DNA of 64,000 nt from Sphingomonas sp. PP-CE-1G-424 (GCF_004341085.1 NZ_SLXW01000001.1:372001-436000); one strand, 5' to 3'; numbered from the stretch's first letter, positions 51,488-61,143 are shown. The notes: generated by a model from the letters alone, not told the origin. Program-made: numbers and translations.

Positions 51488-52411
51488 CTATAATTCTAAT
51501 CGTTTTTGATAAAATTCATGAAGTGACTTTGGGATAGTGGCGCGACCTCCAAGAACCTCAAATATGCGCCCCTCTCGAAGCGAGCTTGGTATCCTGACCG
51601 CTCGTCCACCCGCCTGCTTCCGGCGATCACTAGTCTCCTGAAGCGCCGTTAGCAGGGTGACCTGTAAAAACCAGATATCGTACTTGCCGCGCACCCAGCA
51701 CTTTGCCGACGGCAGGTCTAAAACTCGCCTCCAATTTATCACAGATGCTAACGACGGCTCTCGTCCGTTTGAAACCACCTTTCGCTTAAACTCCGCGAAG
51801 CCCGAGCGCGTTAACGATGGCCCGTCACCCGACATCGTCACGATTCCTTTCAGGCCGTTAGTGTTCTGCAGATTTGGCGAACAATCACTTTGCTTCGCTG
51901 CAAGGATCCACGCGACAAGCGGTCTAATCTGTTGGTAAAACTTTTTGAAGTTTAGCGATATACTTTTCGTTATCCGTGCGAACTCTGGATCGGCTCTTGA
52001 AATTCGGATGACATCCTCGACCAATATAGAGCCGGATTCTGGTGTAGCAACGTGGTTTTCAATTGCGTAATAGTCCGTGATATAGGTATTTTCATCAATA
52101 TCGACTTGCGTGCCTAGGTAGTCATCATAATCACGGTCAACAAAAAATAGGCATCCTGTTGTGTCGTATCCTTCGCTCTTTACCGACTCACGAACTTCAA
52201 TGACATTTCGCTTGCCACCACAATCGTAAATATGAGGGGTTCTTCCTAAAGTATAGCGCCTGGCCTCGGGCATATAAAACAAACTGTCTTCTTCGCCCTC
52301 GAAAAAGAAATGAAGAGCTCCATTTGACGGATCATACAAGATCCTAAACTGATGAAGTGCGACAATGTCCGAGCTTGCCTCTTCTAGCAGATAGGCGGCG
52401 TAGTCCTCCAC
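51488..52411 (-). CDS. DUF4435 TOPRIM-like nuclease, AriB-like
   Basis: The 307-residue second gene of an AT-rich island. It carries the DUF4435 pattern: FFFEGEEDSLFY with Glu38, FFVDRDYDDY with paired Asp, and TDYYAIENH. These acidic residues match a TOPRIM-like metal site. In PARIS systems a DUF4435 protein of this size (AriB) is the toxic effector released by its ATPase partner; that it does the same here is inference. The start is a GTG placed directly after the stop of the ATPase gene with no gap, so the two are coupled. Base composition is clearly lower in GC than the flanking genes. It converges with the HAD gene (8-bp gap). Confidence 0.72.
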   Translation of the reverse strand: MEDYAAYLLEEASSDIVALHQFRILYDPSNGALHFFFEGEEDSLFYMPEARRYTLGRTPHIYDCGGKRNVIEVRESVKSEGYDTTGCLFFVDRDYDDYLGTQVDIDENTYITDYYAIENHVATPESGSILVEDVIRISRADPEFARITKSISLNFKKFYQQIRPLVAWILAAKQSDCSPNLQNTNGLKGIVTMSGDGPSLTRSGFAEFKRKVVSNGREPSLASVINWRRVLDLPSAKCWVRGKYDIWFLQVTLLTALQETSDRRKQAGGRAVRIPSSLREGRIFEVLGGRATIPKSLHEFYQKRLEL

Positions 52412-53833
52412 CTACTTTGCTCCCACCGTGTGGGTTGTCTTACGCCGTAAATCGACAGCCGAGGATTTTAACCTATTTTGGTAAATGAACGGACTGTGCG
52501 TCACAGAAAGAATAAAGCTGCAATTTGCGGAATCTAGAATATCCGTCAGAAATCTCTTCTGCCAAGGCACAGATAGTGACAATTCGGGTTCGTCAATAAT
52601 GACAATTTGCCCTTCAGCATTATCGAGATATAGATGAGAAAAGAGCGATACTACTTGCTTTTCACCAGAAGAAAGTAGACTTAAGTCGATTGGCCGGCCG
52701 TTGTCGTCAACGATTTCAACTGTAAATTTTGTATCATCGTATACTATCTGCTTCGACGGTTTTAGGTAAGCGTTACAAACTTCTACAAACGAGGCAATAT
52801 CTGTTTCTTGAGCAGAAATATCCGCACTGGCACTCATCAAACGGGTAAAGTAATGCGCTAAATAGAGGTCATTCACCTCCATATCGACACGCTTTTTGCC
52901 TTTCATTTCAAGAATTTTAGACCTCAATAGTTCTTTGTCTTCTCCAGATAGAAATTGCTCGCTAACTCTACCCAATATAACCGATAGTCCGTTTTCATCT
53001 AGACTTGAAATTTGCCCTGGCGAGTATTGATCCGCAGTACCCTTAATGACGTCTCGTAGATAGAGGCCGGATAGATCATTGAACTGTGACAAAGAATAAT
53101 CTCGTAAGAATCTACTTTTTTTATCGATATTTGAGCGAACATCCTCCATGCCAAAACTAACTAAGTCAACGTAATGCTTAGCTGAACGTGTAAAGGTAAA
53201 TGGAGAATTGGCATGCGACGAGGCACGCAATCGGTCCTCAAGATCTGGAAATATCTCTTTAAGGTCTTTTTCTATTCGCCGATATGTTGGTAAATAGAGA
53301 GATCGTCCGGGAAACTTATCAGCAAGCTGCCTTTCAACATTGATACGTGGAGCGGAAAATATGTCCTCTTCCTCGTATGTCGAAAAGCGCCTGAAAACAG
53401 ACATTTGTAGGTGCTTAACTTCATCAGTAGAAATTCTAAGAGCATCTGAGAACTTCTCGCGTGCCTTTGGCCCTAGTTTTCTAGACGAGACAAACTCTTC
53501 AAATAGTCCAAGTGCACGAAGGCTTTCCATGTGCATGGAAACCCGTGAAGAAGGCGCAAAATTTGCTACAACCTTTTCTAGCCGCGATAAACCGGTGATG
53601 TCGTCGCGAGCGGCTCTGATTTCCTCATCACCAAACCAAAGTGCGACTTCAGAGAAGCTGTAATCTGCGAGCCTTCCCCATTGCCTCGATACAAAAAAAT
53701 AAAAGATATTGGTAACGCTGCTCTTACCGATGCCATTGGGGCCGACCAGGATTAGAGCGTCGCTATCAATTGGCAACGTCACGTCGCGTGTTCCGAAAAG
53801 GCCCTTGATCTCGAACTTAGTCGGTCTCTGCAT
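52412..53833 (-). CDS. AAA/ABC-like ATPase, AriA-like (PARIS-type sensor)
   Basis: A 473-residue ATPase of the AAA_15/AAA_21 group. Walker A is GPNGIGKS (residues 31-38), the ABC-type signature is LLSSGEKQ (386-393), Walker B is IIDEPE with Asp414 and Glu415, and the switch His is His446 in VTHSPF. Between these is a long helical region with no recognisable motif. In PARIS, AriA traps AriB and releases it on sensing a phage anti-restriction protein. Gene order, sizes and partner type match. GAGG lies 6 bp before ATG 53833. Codon use is AT-rich relative to flanks, which suggests transfer. Other ATPase-DUF4435 pairs exist, so exact subtype is open. Confidence 0.75.
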   Translation of the reverse strand: MQRPTKFEIKGLFGTRDVTLPIDSDALILVGPNGIGKSSVTNIFYFFVSRQWGRLADYSFSEVALWFGDEEIRAARDDITGLSRLEKVVANFAPSSRVSMHMESLRALGLFEEFVSSRKLGPKAREKFSDALRISTDEVKHLQMSVFRRFSTYEEEDIFSAPRINVERQLADKFPGRSLYLPTYRRIEKDLKEIFPDLEDRLRASSHANSPFTFTRSAKHYVDLVSFGMEDVRSNIDKKSRFLRDYSLSQFNDLSGLYLRDVIKGTADQYSPGQISSLDENGLSVILGRVSEQFLSGEDKELLRSKILEMKGKKRVDMEVNDLYLAHYFTRLMSASADISAQETDIASFVEVCNAYLKPSKQIVYDDTKFTVEIVDDNGRPIDLSLLSSGEKQVVSLFSHLYLDNAEGQIVIIDEPELSLSVPWQKRFLTDILDSANCSFILSVTHSPFIYQNRLKSSAVDLRRKTTHTVGAK

Positions 53834-54188
53834 TCTTGCCTCACATTTTGACTTAATTCTACCAGCCTAAAGCGGATATACAGGCCCGTCGATGGCTTAC
53901 GTTGCGGTGCCATAAAAGGCTGCATCGCAGCGGCGGCTCGCAGTCACTTGTAGATGATCCAATTCAGTCTGCGAGAGTTCGTTGCGCCAACAACTCGTTG
54001 TCGGCTCGGCGACTGACTGAGGATTCTCACAATGGCGTTCTGGAAGACGTAATTGATGTGTGGAAGGATTTTCTGAGGTCAGGTGGCCGCCCAACGAATG
54101 TCCGCTTACCTTTGACGACCGACCAATAGCGACCGGTTCGGTTCCCTTTCCAACTCAGCCATTCGATGTTGGTAAACGCCGTCCCCCG
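53834..54188. other. 355-bp intergenic region at the edge of the AT-rich island
   Basis: The first 40 bp is AT-rich and presumably holds the ATPase promoter. The remainder is of mixed composition; the segment GAATGTCCGCTTACCTTT near 54097-54114 resembles sequences seen in sphingomonad intergenic DNA, but I cannot show it is a repeat within this window. No open frame looks coding. An 8-bp TAATTCTA (53854-53861) matches the other end of the island (51491-51498). Confidence 0.45.
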
Positions 54189-55457
54189 TCACAGCAGCAC
54201 ATCGACGCTGTGGATCATCAGGCCGACCAGTCCGCCGACGATCGTGCCGTTCACACGGATATATTGCAGGTCGCGGCCGACGGCGTTTTCCAGGCGGCGG
54301 GTGATCGTGTCGGCGTCCCAGCCGCGGACCGTTTCCGAGACGAGCTTGACGATGTTGTCGCCGTAGTCTGCGGCGGCGCCGACAGCGGCGCGCCGGACGA
54401 AGCGGTTGATGGTGCGGGACATGCGGGGATCGTGCTGCAATGTCTCGCCTAATTGACGCAGGATGTCGCCGAGCTTGCCCGCCATCGCACGCTCCGGATC
54501 GCGCGCGATCGCGAGTAGCGCGCCGCGTGCCTGCTCCCAGAGGCCGTCCAGCCAGCGCTGCATCGCCGGATTGTCGAGCAGGTCGTTCTTCATCGTCTCG
54601 ACGCGCTCGCGCATCCGGCGGTCATATTGGAGATCCCAGGCGAGCCGATCGAGTCCCTCCTCCGCCTTCAGCCGCAGCGGATGCTCGGGGTCCTCGGCCA
54701 TCTCCGCGAGCAACCGGTCGAAGCCGCTGATGAGCTTGTCCGCGACGGTCGTGTCGAGCCCGGTCCAGCGCAGGATCGACCCCGCCTTGTCGTGGACCAT
54801 CGCGCGGACGAGGTGGTCGTTCGCGGCCAGCGTCTTCGCCGCCCAGCGGATCGCGCTTTCGAGCAGCGGCGCGTGGCGGCGCTCGGCGATCGCGGCCTTG
54901 AGCAACTGGCCGAGGATCGGCGAAACTTCCGTGGCGCGCAGGCGGGCGCCGATCCCGGCCTTGACCATCCCGCCGAGCCGCGCAGGATCGAGACCCTCCA
55001 GCACCTGCGCAACTAGTTTCGAGGCGCCTTGGCGAAAGCGCCCTCCTGCCCCCTCCGGCGCATCGGTCAGCCAGCGTGCGATCGCACCCGCGACGTCGAG
55101 GCGGCGGGTTCGCCTAGCGATGACGACGGGGATCAGGAAGTTCGCGCGGAGGAACTGCGCGAGCGTGTCGCCGATCCGGTCCTTGTTGCGCGGCACGATC
55201 GCGGTGTGCGGGATCGGCAGGCCGAGCGGATGCCGGAACAGCGCGGTCACCGCGAACCAGTCGGCCAAGCCACCGACCATCGCCGCCTCGGCAAACGCGC
55301 GAACGAAGGCGAACGCGGGGTGCACGGGGATCAGTGCGCGGCTGACGAAGAACGTCGCGGCCATCAGCACGAGCAGGCCGGTGGCGACGATCCGCATACG
55401 GACGAGAGCAGCCGGCGGAGCTTCGCCGATCGGGCGCGTGCGGGGTAAAAGCGTCAT
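54189..55457 (-). CDS. DUF445 family membrane protein (YjiN-like)
   Basis: A 422-residue protein of the DUF445 family. An N-terminal hydrophobic helix (IVATGLLVLMAATFFV) is followed by a second (FAEAAMVGGLADWFAVTALF), which carries the family hallmark GGLADWFAVTALFRHPLG and IPHTAIVPRNKDRIG. A long helical periplasmic or cytoplasmic part follows, and a last hydrophobic stretch (VNGTIVGGLVGLMIHS) ends it. Function unknown; expected in the inner membrane. Confidence 0.88.
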   Translation of the reverse strand: MTLLPRTRPIGEAPPAALVRMRIVATGLLVLMAATFFVSRALIPVHPAFAFVRAFAEAAMVGGLADWFAVTALFRHPLGLPIPHTAIVPRNKDRIGDTLAQFLRANFLIPVVIARRTRRLDVAGAIARWLTDAPEGAGGRFRQGASKLVAQVLEGLDPARLGGMVKAGIGARLRATEVSPILGQLLKAAIAERRHAPLLESAIRWAAKTLAANDHLVRAMVHDKAGSILRWTGLDTTVADKLISGFDRLLAEMAEDPEHPLRLKAEEGLDRLAWDLQYDRRMRERVETMKNDLLDNPAMQRWLDGLWEQARGALLAIARDPERAMAGKLGDILRQLGETLQHDPRMSRTINRFVRRAAVGAAADYGDNIVKLVSETVRGWDADTITRRLENAVGRDLQYIRVNGTIVGGLVGLMIHSVDVLL

Positions 55458-55632
55458 ACCCGAAACAATCCCTCAACACGGGGATAGTTCAAGTCGGTTT
55501 CGCCGACCGGATCCAGGTGCGGCACGATCATTGCGATTCCGGTCCGTCAGACCCCATCGTTGCGAGCGCTCGTGCCGGACAAGGTCGAACTGCCATCCCG
55601 GCGTTCAATGGCTCACGACCGGAGCGGGCGCA

Positions 55633-58600
55633 TCACTCGGCTGGCTGCGTGCCGTCGCCGAGCTTGGGTGTCGCCGGCCCGAGCCGCGGTCCGGGCGAAT
55701 GCGGCCCGGACAATGGCGGGCCCGACGGATGCGGATCGGCCAGGCCGATGACCTCGCTGCCGTCGTCGCCGGGGCGGTAGGTGAGCAGGCTGCGGCCGAG
55801 GCGCGGCCCGATATACCGCTCGATCCCGACCGCGAGGCTGAACGCCGCGGGGACGATCAGCAGCGTCAGGATGGTCGACAGGACGAGTCCGCCGATCACG
55901 ACGATGCCCATCGGCGCGCGCCACGATCCGTCGCCGCCGAGCGACAGCGCGGTCGGGATCATGCCTGCGACCATCGCCACCGTGGTCATCACGATCGGCT
56001 GCGCGCGCTTGTGGCCGGCATCGACCACCGCGGTCCAGACGTCGACGCCCTTGCCCATCTCCTCCAGCGCGAAGTCGATCAGCAGGATCGAATTCTTCGC
56101 GACGATGCCGAGCAGCATGAGGATGCCGATGAATACCGGCATCGACACCGGATTACCCGTCGCCCACAGCGCCAGCAGACCACCAAGCGGGGCCAGCAAC
56201 AGCGACCCCATGTTGACGAACGGCGGCAGCGCGCGGCGATACAGCAGCACCAGCACCGCGAACACGAGGAACGTGCCCGCGATCACGGCCAGGATGAAGT
56301 TGTTGACCATCTCCGCCTGGAACTTCGACTGGCCGAGCACGAGCCTGTTCACGCCGGTCGGCAGGTTCATCATCGTCGGCAGCGCGTCGATCTGCTTCTG
56401 CGCGACGCCCGAAACGATACCGGGGGCGAGATCGGCGCCGATCGTCAGCTGACGCTGTTGATTGACGCGGTCGATCTTGGTCGGGCCCGAGCCGAGCGTG
56501 ATCTCGGCCACTAGGTTGAGCGGCACCGAGCCACCTGTCGCGGTCGACACCGGCAGGTTCTGAATCGTCGACAGCTCGCTGCGGGCACCCTGATCGAGCG
56601 CGACGCGGATCGGAATCTGACGATCCGACAGCGAGAAGCGCCCCGAGTTCTGGTCGATGTCGCCAAGCGTCGCGATCCGGATCGCGGACGACAGTGCCTG
56701 CGTCGTCACCCCGAGATTGGCGGCGAGATCGAAGCGCGGCTTGATGACGATTTCCGGACGCTGCAGATTGCCGGCGACGCGCGGCGCGACCAGCGTCGGC
56801 AGCCGCGACATCTCGGTCACGATCTTCTGCGCGGTCTCGTCGAGCAGCTTGGGATCGTCACCACCGAGCGTCACGCTCATGTCGCGCGTGCTGCCCCCCC
56901 AGCCATTCTGCGAGCGGAACGAGACGCGGGCATCGGGGATCGCCGCGAGCTGAGGCGCGAGGCTGCGCTCGAACTCCGTGCTCTTCATCTTGCGGTCGTC
57001 CTTGAGCGTCGCGGTGACCCGCCCGGCATTGACCGAGCCGTTGGCGCCGCTGCGCGCATAGACCGACTGGACGTCGGGCTGCGACCCGATCAGTGCCGCG
57101 ACCTTGGTCACCACCGCCTCGGTCTGCGCGAGCGTGGTGCCCGGCACCATGTCGATCACCGCCATCGACGTGTCGCTGTCCTGCGCGGGCTGGAACGTCA
57201 TCGGCAGGACGCCGAACATGACGATCGTCAGCAGGAACGCGAAGACGCCGAGCCCGAGCACCCAGAAACGGTGGTCGAAGACACGGCTGGTAAGGCGGCG
57301 GAAACCACCCCGAGCGGCGGATGCCTTTGCCCTGCCCGTCTCCAGCGTCCATTTGAGCGTGGCCATATAGCCGTCCATCAGCATGCCCTCGCCGTGCGTG
57401 GCGGGGCCGGCGGACTTGAGGAAATAGGCGGCGAGCATCGGCGTCACGAGTCGCGCGACCGCAAGGCTCATCAGCACCGACGCAACGACGGTGAGGCCGA
57501 AATTCTTGAAGAACTGTCCCGAGATACCCGGCATCAGGCCGACCGGCAGGAACACCGCGACGATCGCCATCGTCGTCGCCAGCACCGCGAGACCGATCTC
57601 GTCGGCGGCATCGATCGACGCCTGATAGGCGGACTTGCCCATCCGCATGTGCCGGACGATGTTCTCGATCTCGACGATCGCGTCGTCGACCAGCACGCCC
57701 GCGACCAGACTGAGCGCAAGCAGCGTCATCTGGTTCAGGTTGAAACCGAGCAGATCCATGAACCAGAAGGCGGGGATCGCCGACAGCGGGATCGCCAGCG
57801 ACGAGATCACCGTCGCGCGCCAGTCGCGCAGGAACAGGAACACCACGATCACCGCGAGCACAGCGCCCTCGATCATCGCGTGGATCGCGCTCTCATATTG
57901 CTCTTCGGTGTATTTGACGCTGTTCGAGCGCAGCACGAAATGCACGTTCGGGTTGCGCTTTTCCATTGCCGCGAGCTTCTTCACCGCTTCGTTGAAGACG
58001 GTGACGTCGGACGAACCCTTCGAGCGCTGGAAATCGAAGCTGATCGTCTGGCGACCGTCGATCGCGGCGCGGCTACGCTGTTCGGCATAGAGATCGCGGA
58101 CCTGCGCTATGTCGGCAAGGCGCACGGTGCGGCCGTTGCCGACGCTGATCTGGGTCTGGGCAAGCGCGACCGCGTCCTTGGCGTTGCCGAGCACGCGAAC
58201 CGACTGCTCGGAACCGGCGATTTCCGCGCGACCGCCGGCTGCATTCAGATTGACCTGGCGGATCTGATTATTGACCTCGCTCGCGGTCAGACCCTGGCTC
58301 TGGAGCTTGAGCGGATCGAGAATGATGCGGATTTCGCGGCTGACGCCGCCGTTGCGGTTTACCGCGGCCATGCCGGGGACCGACAGCAGTTCCTTGGCGA
58401 CGTTGTTGTCGATGTACCAGCTGAGCTGTTCGACCGTCATGTCCTTGGCGATCACCGAATAGCTCGCGAGATCGTTGTCGGTGGTGTTCGCGCGGAACAC
58501 CTGCGGTTCGAGTATCCCCTCCGGCAGGTTGCTGCGGATCTGCGCGATCGCATCGCGGACGTCGGTGACGGCGCGGTCGATCGGCGTGCCGATGCTGAGC

Positions 58601-58890
58601 TGGACGACGGTCTGCGACTGGCCTTCGGTCACGGTCGAGGTGATCTCGTCGATACCCTGGATCGATCGCACCGCGGCTTCGACGCGTTGCGTAACCTGCG
58701 TCTCGAGTTCGGTCGGCGCCGCGCCCGGCTGGCTGATGACGACGATCGCGATCGGGAAATCGATGTCCGGATCGTTGTTCACGTCCATCCGCATGAAGCT
58801 GACGATGCCGGCCAGCGTCAGCGCCAGGAACAGCACGATCGGCGGCACCGGGTTGCGGATCGCCCAGGCCGAGATGTTGCGGAAGTTCAT
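55633..58890 (-). CDS. RND efflux transporter permease (second system)
   Basis: A 1085-residue RND permease starting MNFRNISAWAIRNPVPPIVL. It has the helix 4 motif GVLVDDAIVEIENIVRHM with the proton-relay Asp pair, and GIVAKNSILLIDFALEEM in the second half. It is closer in pattern to the less-studied HAE1/CzcA-like permeases (MRMDVNNDPDIDFP in the first loop) than to AcrB; substrate unknown. It has a Pro/Gly-rich C-terminal tail. The adaptor gene lies 4 bp upstream. No outer-membrane factor gene is adjacent, so it may borrow one, such as that at 6792-8387. Confidence 0.92.
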   Translation of the reverse strand: MNFRNISAWAIRNPVPPIVLFLALTLAGIVSFMRMDVNNDPDIDFPIAIVVISQPGAAPTELETQVTQRVEAAVRSIQGIDEITSTVTEGQSQTVVQLSIGTPIDRAVTDVRDAIAQIRSNLPEGILEPQVFRANTTDNDLASYSVIAKDMTVEQLSWYIDNNVAKELLSVPGMAAVNRNGGVSREIRIILDPLKLQSQGLTASEVNNQIRQVNLNAAGGRAEIAGSEQSVRVLGNAKDAVALAQTQISVGNGRTVRLADIAQVRDLYAEQRSRAAIDGRQTISFDFQRSKGSSDVTVFNEAVKKLAAMEKRNPNVHFVLRSNSVKYTEEQYESAIHAMIEGAVLAVIVVFLFLRDWRATVISSLAIPLSAIPAFWFMDLLGFNLNQMTLLALSLVAGVLVDDAIVEIENIVRHMRMGKSAYQASIDAADEIGLAVLATTMAIVAVFLPVGLMPGISGQFFKNFGLTVVASVLMSLAVARLVTPMLAAYFLKSAGPATHGEGMLMDGYMATLKWTLETGRAKASAARGGFRRLTSRVFDHRFWVLGLGVFAFLLTIVMFGVLPMTFQPAQDSDTSMAVIDMVPGTTLAQTEAVVTKVAALIGSQPDVQSVYARSGANGSVNAGRVTATLKDDRKMKSTEFERSLAPQLAAIPDARVSFRSQNGWGGSTRDMSVTLGGDDPKLLDETAQKIVTEMSRLPTLVAPRVAGNLQRPEIVIKPRFDLAANLGVTTQALSSAIRIATLGDIDQNSGRFSLSDRQIPIRVALDQGARSELSTIQNLPVSTATGGSVPLNLVAEITLGSGPTKIDRVNQQRQLTIGADLAPGIVSGVAQKQIDALPTMMNLPTGVNRLVLGQSKFQAEMVNNFILAVIAGTFLVFAVLVLLYRRALPPFVNMGSLLLAPLGGLLALWATGNPVSMPVFIGILMLLGIVAKNSILLIDFALEEMGKGVDVWTAVVDAGHKRAQPIVMTTVAMVAGMIPTALSLGGDGSWRAPMGIVVIGGLVLSTILTLLIVPAAFSLAVGIERYIGPRLGRSLLTYRPGDDGSEVIGLADPHPSGPPLSGPHSPGPRLGPATPKLGDGTQPAE

Positions 58891-58894
58891 GCGA

Positions 58895-60085
58895 TCAGCT
58901 CGCTTTCTTCGTGACCGGCTTCACCTTTTGTCCGGGGGCGAGGAATCCGCCGGCGGACAAAACAACGCGTTCGGACCCGTCGAGCCCGCTGAGAATCGTC
59001 ACGCCCTCGTCATAGACCTGACCGATCTTGACCGCGCGGCGCACCGCCTTGTCGTCGGCGCCGACGATATACACGAAGCTGCCCTTCTCGTCGCTCTGCA
59101 ACGCCGAATCGGGAAGCAGTGGCGCCTGAGTCGCCCCGCCGACGATCGTCGCCGCCGCGAAACCACCAGGACGCAGCGCAGGATCGTACTTGACCGCGAT
59201 CCGCGCGATGCCCTGGCGGCTCTGCGGGTCGATCACCGGCGAGACCTGCCACACTTCCCCCGGAAAACCCTGAGTCGTGCCGACGGGCACGACGGTCGCG
59301 CGCGCACCGGGATGCAGACCGGCGAGATCGGATTCGCTCAACTGCGCACGCATCTCCATCTGGCCCGCTGCGGCCATGCGGAACAACACGCCCGTCCCGG
59401 CACCGACGACCTGACCCGATTCGACGCCGCGGGTCAGGACCAACCCGGCGGCGGGCGCGCGGATGTCGAGCCGACCGTTGCGCGCGCGCGCTTCGCCGAG
59501 CGACGCCTGCGCGACCTTCACGCGGGCGGCGGCGGCATCGCGCGTCGCGGCCTTGCGCTGGAGGTCGGCCTTCGAGATGAACCCGCGATCGACGAGCTGC
59601 TGCGCGCGATCGAGTTCGGCCTGCGCGATCGTCTCGTCCGACCGCGCGACGTTGACCGACGCCGCCAGCGACGCGGCGGTCTCGGTCTGGACCGAGCGAT
59701 CGACCGTCGCGAGCACCTGGCCCGCCGCGACCCACTGGCCCGGCTCGACCAGCACGCGTGTGATCATCCCGCCCTCGCCCGCGACTCCGACCGGCATCTC
59801 GCGCCGTGCCGCGATCGTACCGGTGGCGGAGATCGTCCGGTCGACGATCTTGCGACCGGGCACGACCACCGAGACGGTCGGCACCTGCTCGATCACCGGG
59901 CCGGCGGCGGCCTCCTTCTTCCCCGACTTGAATGCGACCACCGCGGCGACGATCGCCAGCACGACGAGGACGGCGATGATGATGTTACGACGGCGATGCG
60001 ATGGCGCGGTGTAATCCGGCAGGGCCAGCTGCTCTTCGCTCTCGCTGGCGCCGAGGTGACCCGCCATCTTCGTCTCGTAATTCAT
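58895..60085 (-). CDS. RND efflux periplasmic adaptor (second system)
   Basis: A 396-residue membrane-fusion protein with one N-terminal membrane anchor (RRRNIIIAVLVVLAIVAAVV at about residues 30-49) rather than a lipobox. It has GTIAARREMPVGVAGEGGMI for the biotinyl-lipoyl half, a coiled hairpin (LDRAQQLVDRGFISKADLQR), then RAPAAGLVLTRGVESGQVV and a beta-barrel. The start is uncertain: ATG 60085 is used; ATG 60103, GTG 60094 and ATG 60067 are all possible. It is transcribed before the permease. Confidence 0.88.
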   Translation of the reverse strand: MNYETKMAGHLGASESEEQLALPDYTAPSHRRRNIIIAVLVVLAIVAAVVAFKSGKKEAAAGPVIEQVPTVSVVVPGRKIVDRTISATGTIAARREMPVGVAGEGGMITRVLVEPGQWVAAGQVLATVDRSVQTETAASLAASVNVARSDETIAQAELDRAQQLVDRGFISKADLQRKAATRDAAAARVKVAQASLGEARARNGRLDIRAPAAGLVLTRGVESGQVVGAGTGVLFRMAAAGQMEMRAQLSESDLAGLHPGARATVVPVGTTQGFPGEVWQVSPVIDPQSRQGIARIAVKYDPALRPGGFAAATIVGGATQAPLLPDSALQSDEKGSFVYIVGADDKAVRRAVKIGQVYDEGVTILSGLDGSERVVLSAGGFLAPGQKVKPVTKKAS

Positions 60086-60164
60086 GCGCGTCACAATCCC
60101 CATTTCGACCGGTCTTGTTTCGACCCGCTTCGCCGTTCGCACGCTGTGTTATCTGAATAAGTCA

Positions 60165-60192
60165 CCATGCTCAAGCCCTTCGACGAGCATGG
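60165..60192. repeat. Short inverted repeat upstream of the second RND operon
   Basis: CCATGCTC at 60165-60172 pairs with GAGCATGG at 60185-60192 around a 12-base loop. It lies 80 bp from the adaptor start, in the promoter region shared with the SIMPL gene, and could be an operator or a small dispersed repeat. Confidence 0.4.
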
Positions 60193-60331
60193 AACGAAGA
60201 CATGCTTCGAATTCGATCTATTCGCAATGCGGTGCGAAGAGTTTGGCGGTGCGAATAGTTTGCACGACGTTCAGCTTGCGTTGACCTGATCCGCGCGACA
60301 CGCACACCAGTAGTTACCTGGGAGAGATATC

Positions 60332-61078
60332 ATGAAGACCGCCTCGTTCCTTGCCGCCCTTGCCGTCGTCGCCGTGCCGGGGGCCGTCCTGCCAGGCGCC
60401 GCGCTTGCGCAGGCCGCACCGACCACGGTCGAGCCGATGGTGCCGGCCGCGGGCACCGTACTCGACGTGACCGCCGAGGGCCGCACGACGCGCGTGCCCG
60501 ATCTCGCGACGATTCGCGCAGGCGTCGTGTCGCAGTCGTCGACCGCCGCAGCAGCGCTGACCGACAATGCGCAGCGGATGGCGAAGGTGCTCGCCGCGCT
60601 GAAGCGCGCGGGCGTGGCGCCGCGCGATATCGCGACGTCGTCGGTGCAGCTTTCGCCGCAGTATCGCTACGCGGACAACCAGCCACCGGTGATCACCGGC
60701 TACCAGGCGACCAACACCGTCTCGATCCGCTTCCGCGACGTGGCGAAGTCCGGCACGATCCTCGATGCGCTGGTGGCGCAGGGCGCGAACCAGATCGACG
60801 GGCCGAACCTGTCGATCGACAAGCCCGACGCGGCGCTCGACGAGGCGCGGACCGATGCCATCGCGCAGGCCAAGCGCCGCGCCGATCTGTACGCCAAGGC
60901 GGCGGGGCTGCGGGTGTCGCGGATCGTCTCGATCGCCGAATCGGGCCAGGATGCGGGTGGCCCGGCGCAGCCGATGTTCATGATGGCCCGCGCGTCGCTG
61001 GCCAAGGACAGCACGCAGATCGCGCCCGGCGAGAAGGATGTGACCGTGACGGTGTCGGTGCGGTTCCTGCTGAACTGA
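60332..61078 (+). CDS. SIMPL-domain (DUF541) periplasmic protein
   Basis: A 248-residue exported protein. A signal peptide (LAALAVVAVPGAVL, cleavage after ALAQ) leads to the SIMPL domain: TAEGRTTRVPDLATIRAGVV, ATSSVQLSPQY, YQATNTVSIRFRDVAKSG and ALDEARTDAIAQAKRRADLYA. E. coli YggE of this family lowers oxidative stress, but the mechanism is unknown. A GGGAGAG ribosome site lies before the ATG. It is divergent from the RND adaptor gene. Confidence 0.87.
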   Translation: MKTASFLAALAVVAVPGAVLPGAALAQAAPTTVEPMVPAAGTVLDVTAEGRTTRVPDLATIRAGVVSQSSTAAAALTDNAQRMAKVLAALKRAGVAPRDIATSSVQLSPQYRYADNQPPVITGYQATNTVSIRFRDVAKSGTILDALVAQGANQIDGPNLSIDKPDAALDEARTDAIAQAKRRADLYAKAAGLRVSRIVSIAESGQDAGGPAQPMFMMARASLAKDSTQIAPGEKDVTVTVSVRFLLN

Positions 61079-61086
61079 AGGTCTGC

Positions 61087-61112
61087 GATCCTCCCTCGCG
61101 AGGGGGAGGATC
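61087..61112. terminator. Palindromic hairpin after the SIMPL gene
   Basis: GATCCTCCCTCG and CGAGGGGGAGGATC form a nearly perfect hairpin starting 9 bp after the stop codon. There is no T run, so it may be an RNA 3' end stabiliser or a small repeat rather than a strict rho-independent terminator. Confidence 0.5.
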
Positions 61113-61143
61113 GCGACCGATCGGGCGACGATCGCCGCGCACG

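Noticed and set aside
54060-54188. Small plus-strand gene upstream of the DUF445 gene end
   Set aside because: The product has no hydrophobic or fold-like pattern, codon use is irregular, and there is no ribosome site.
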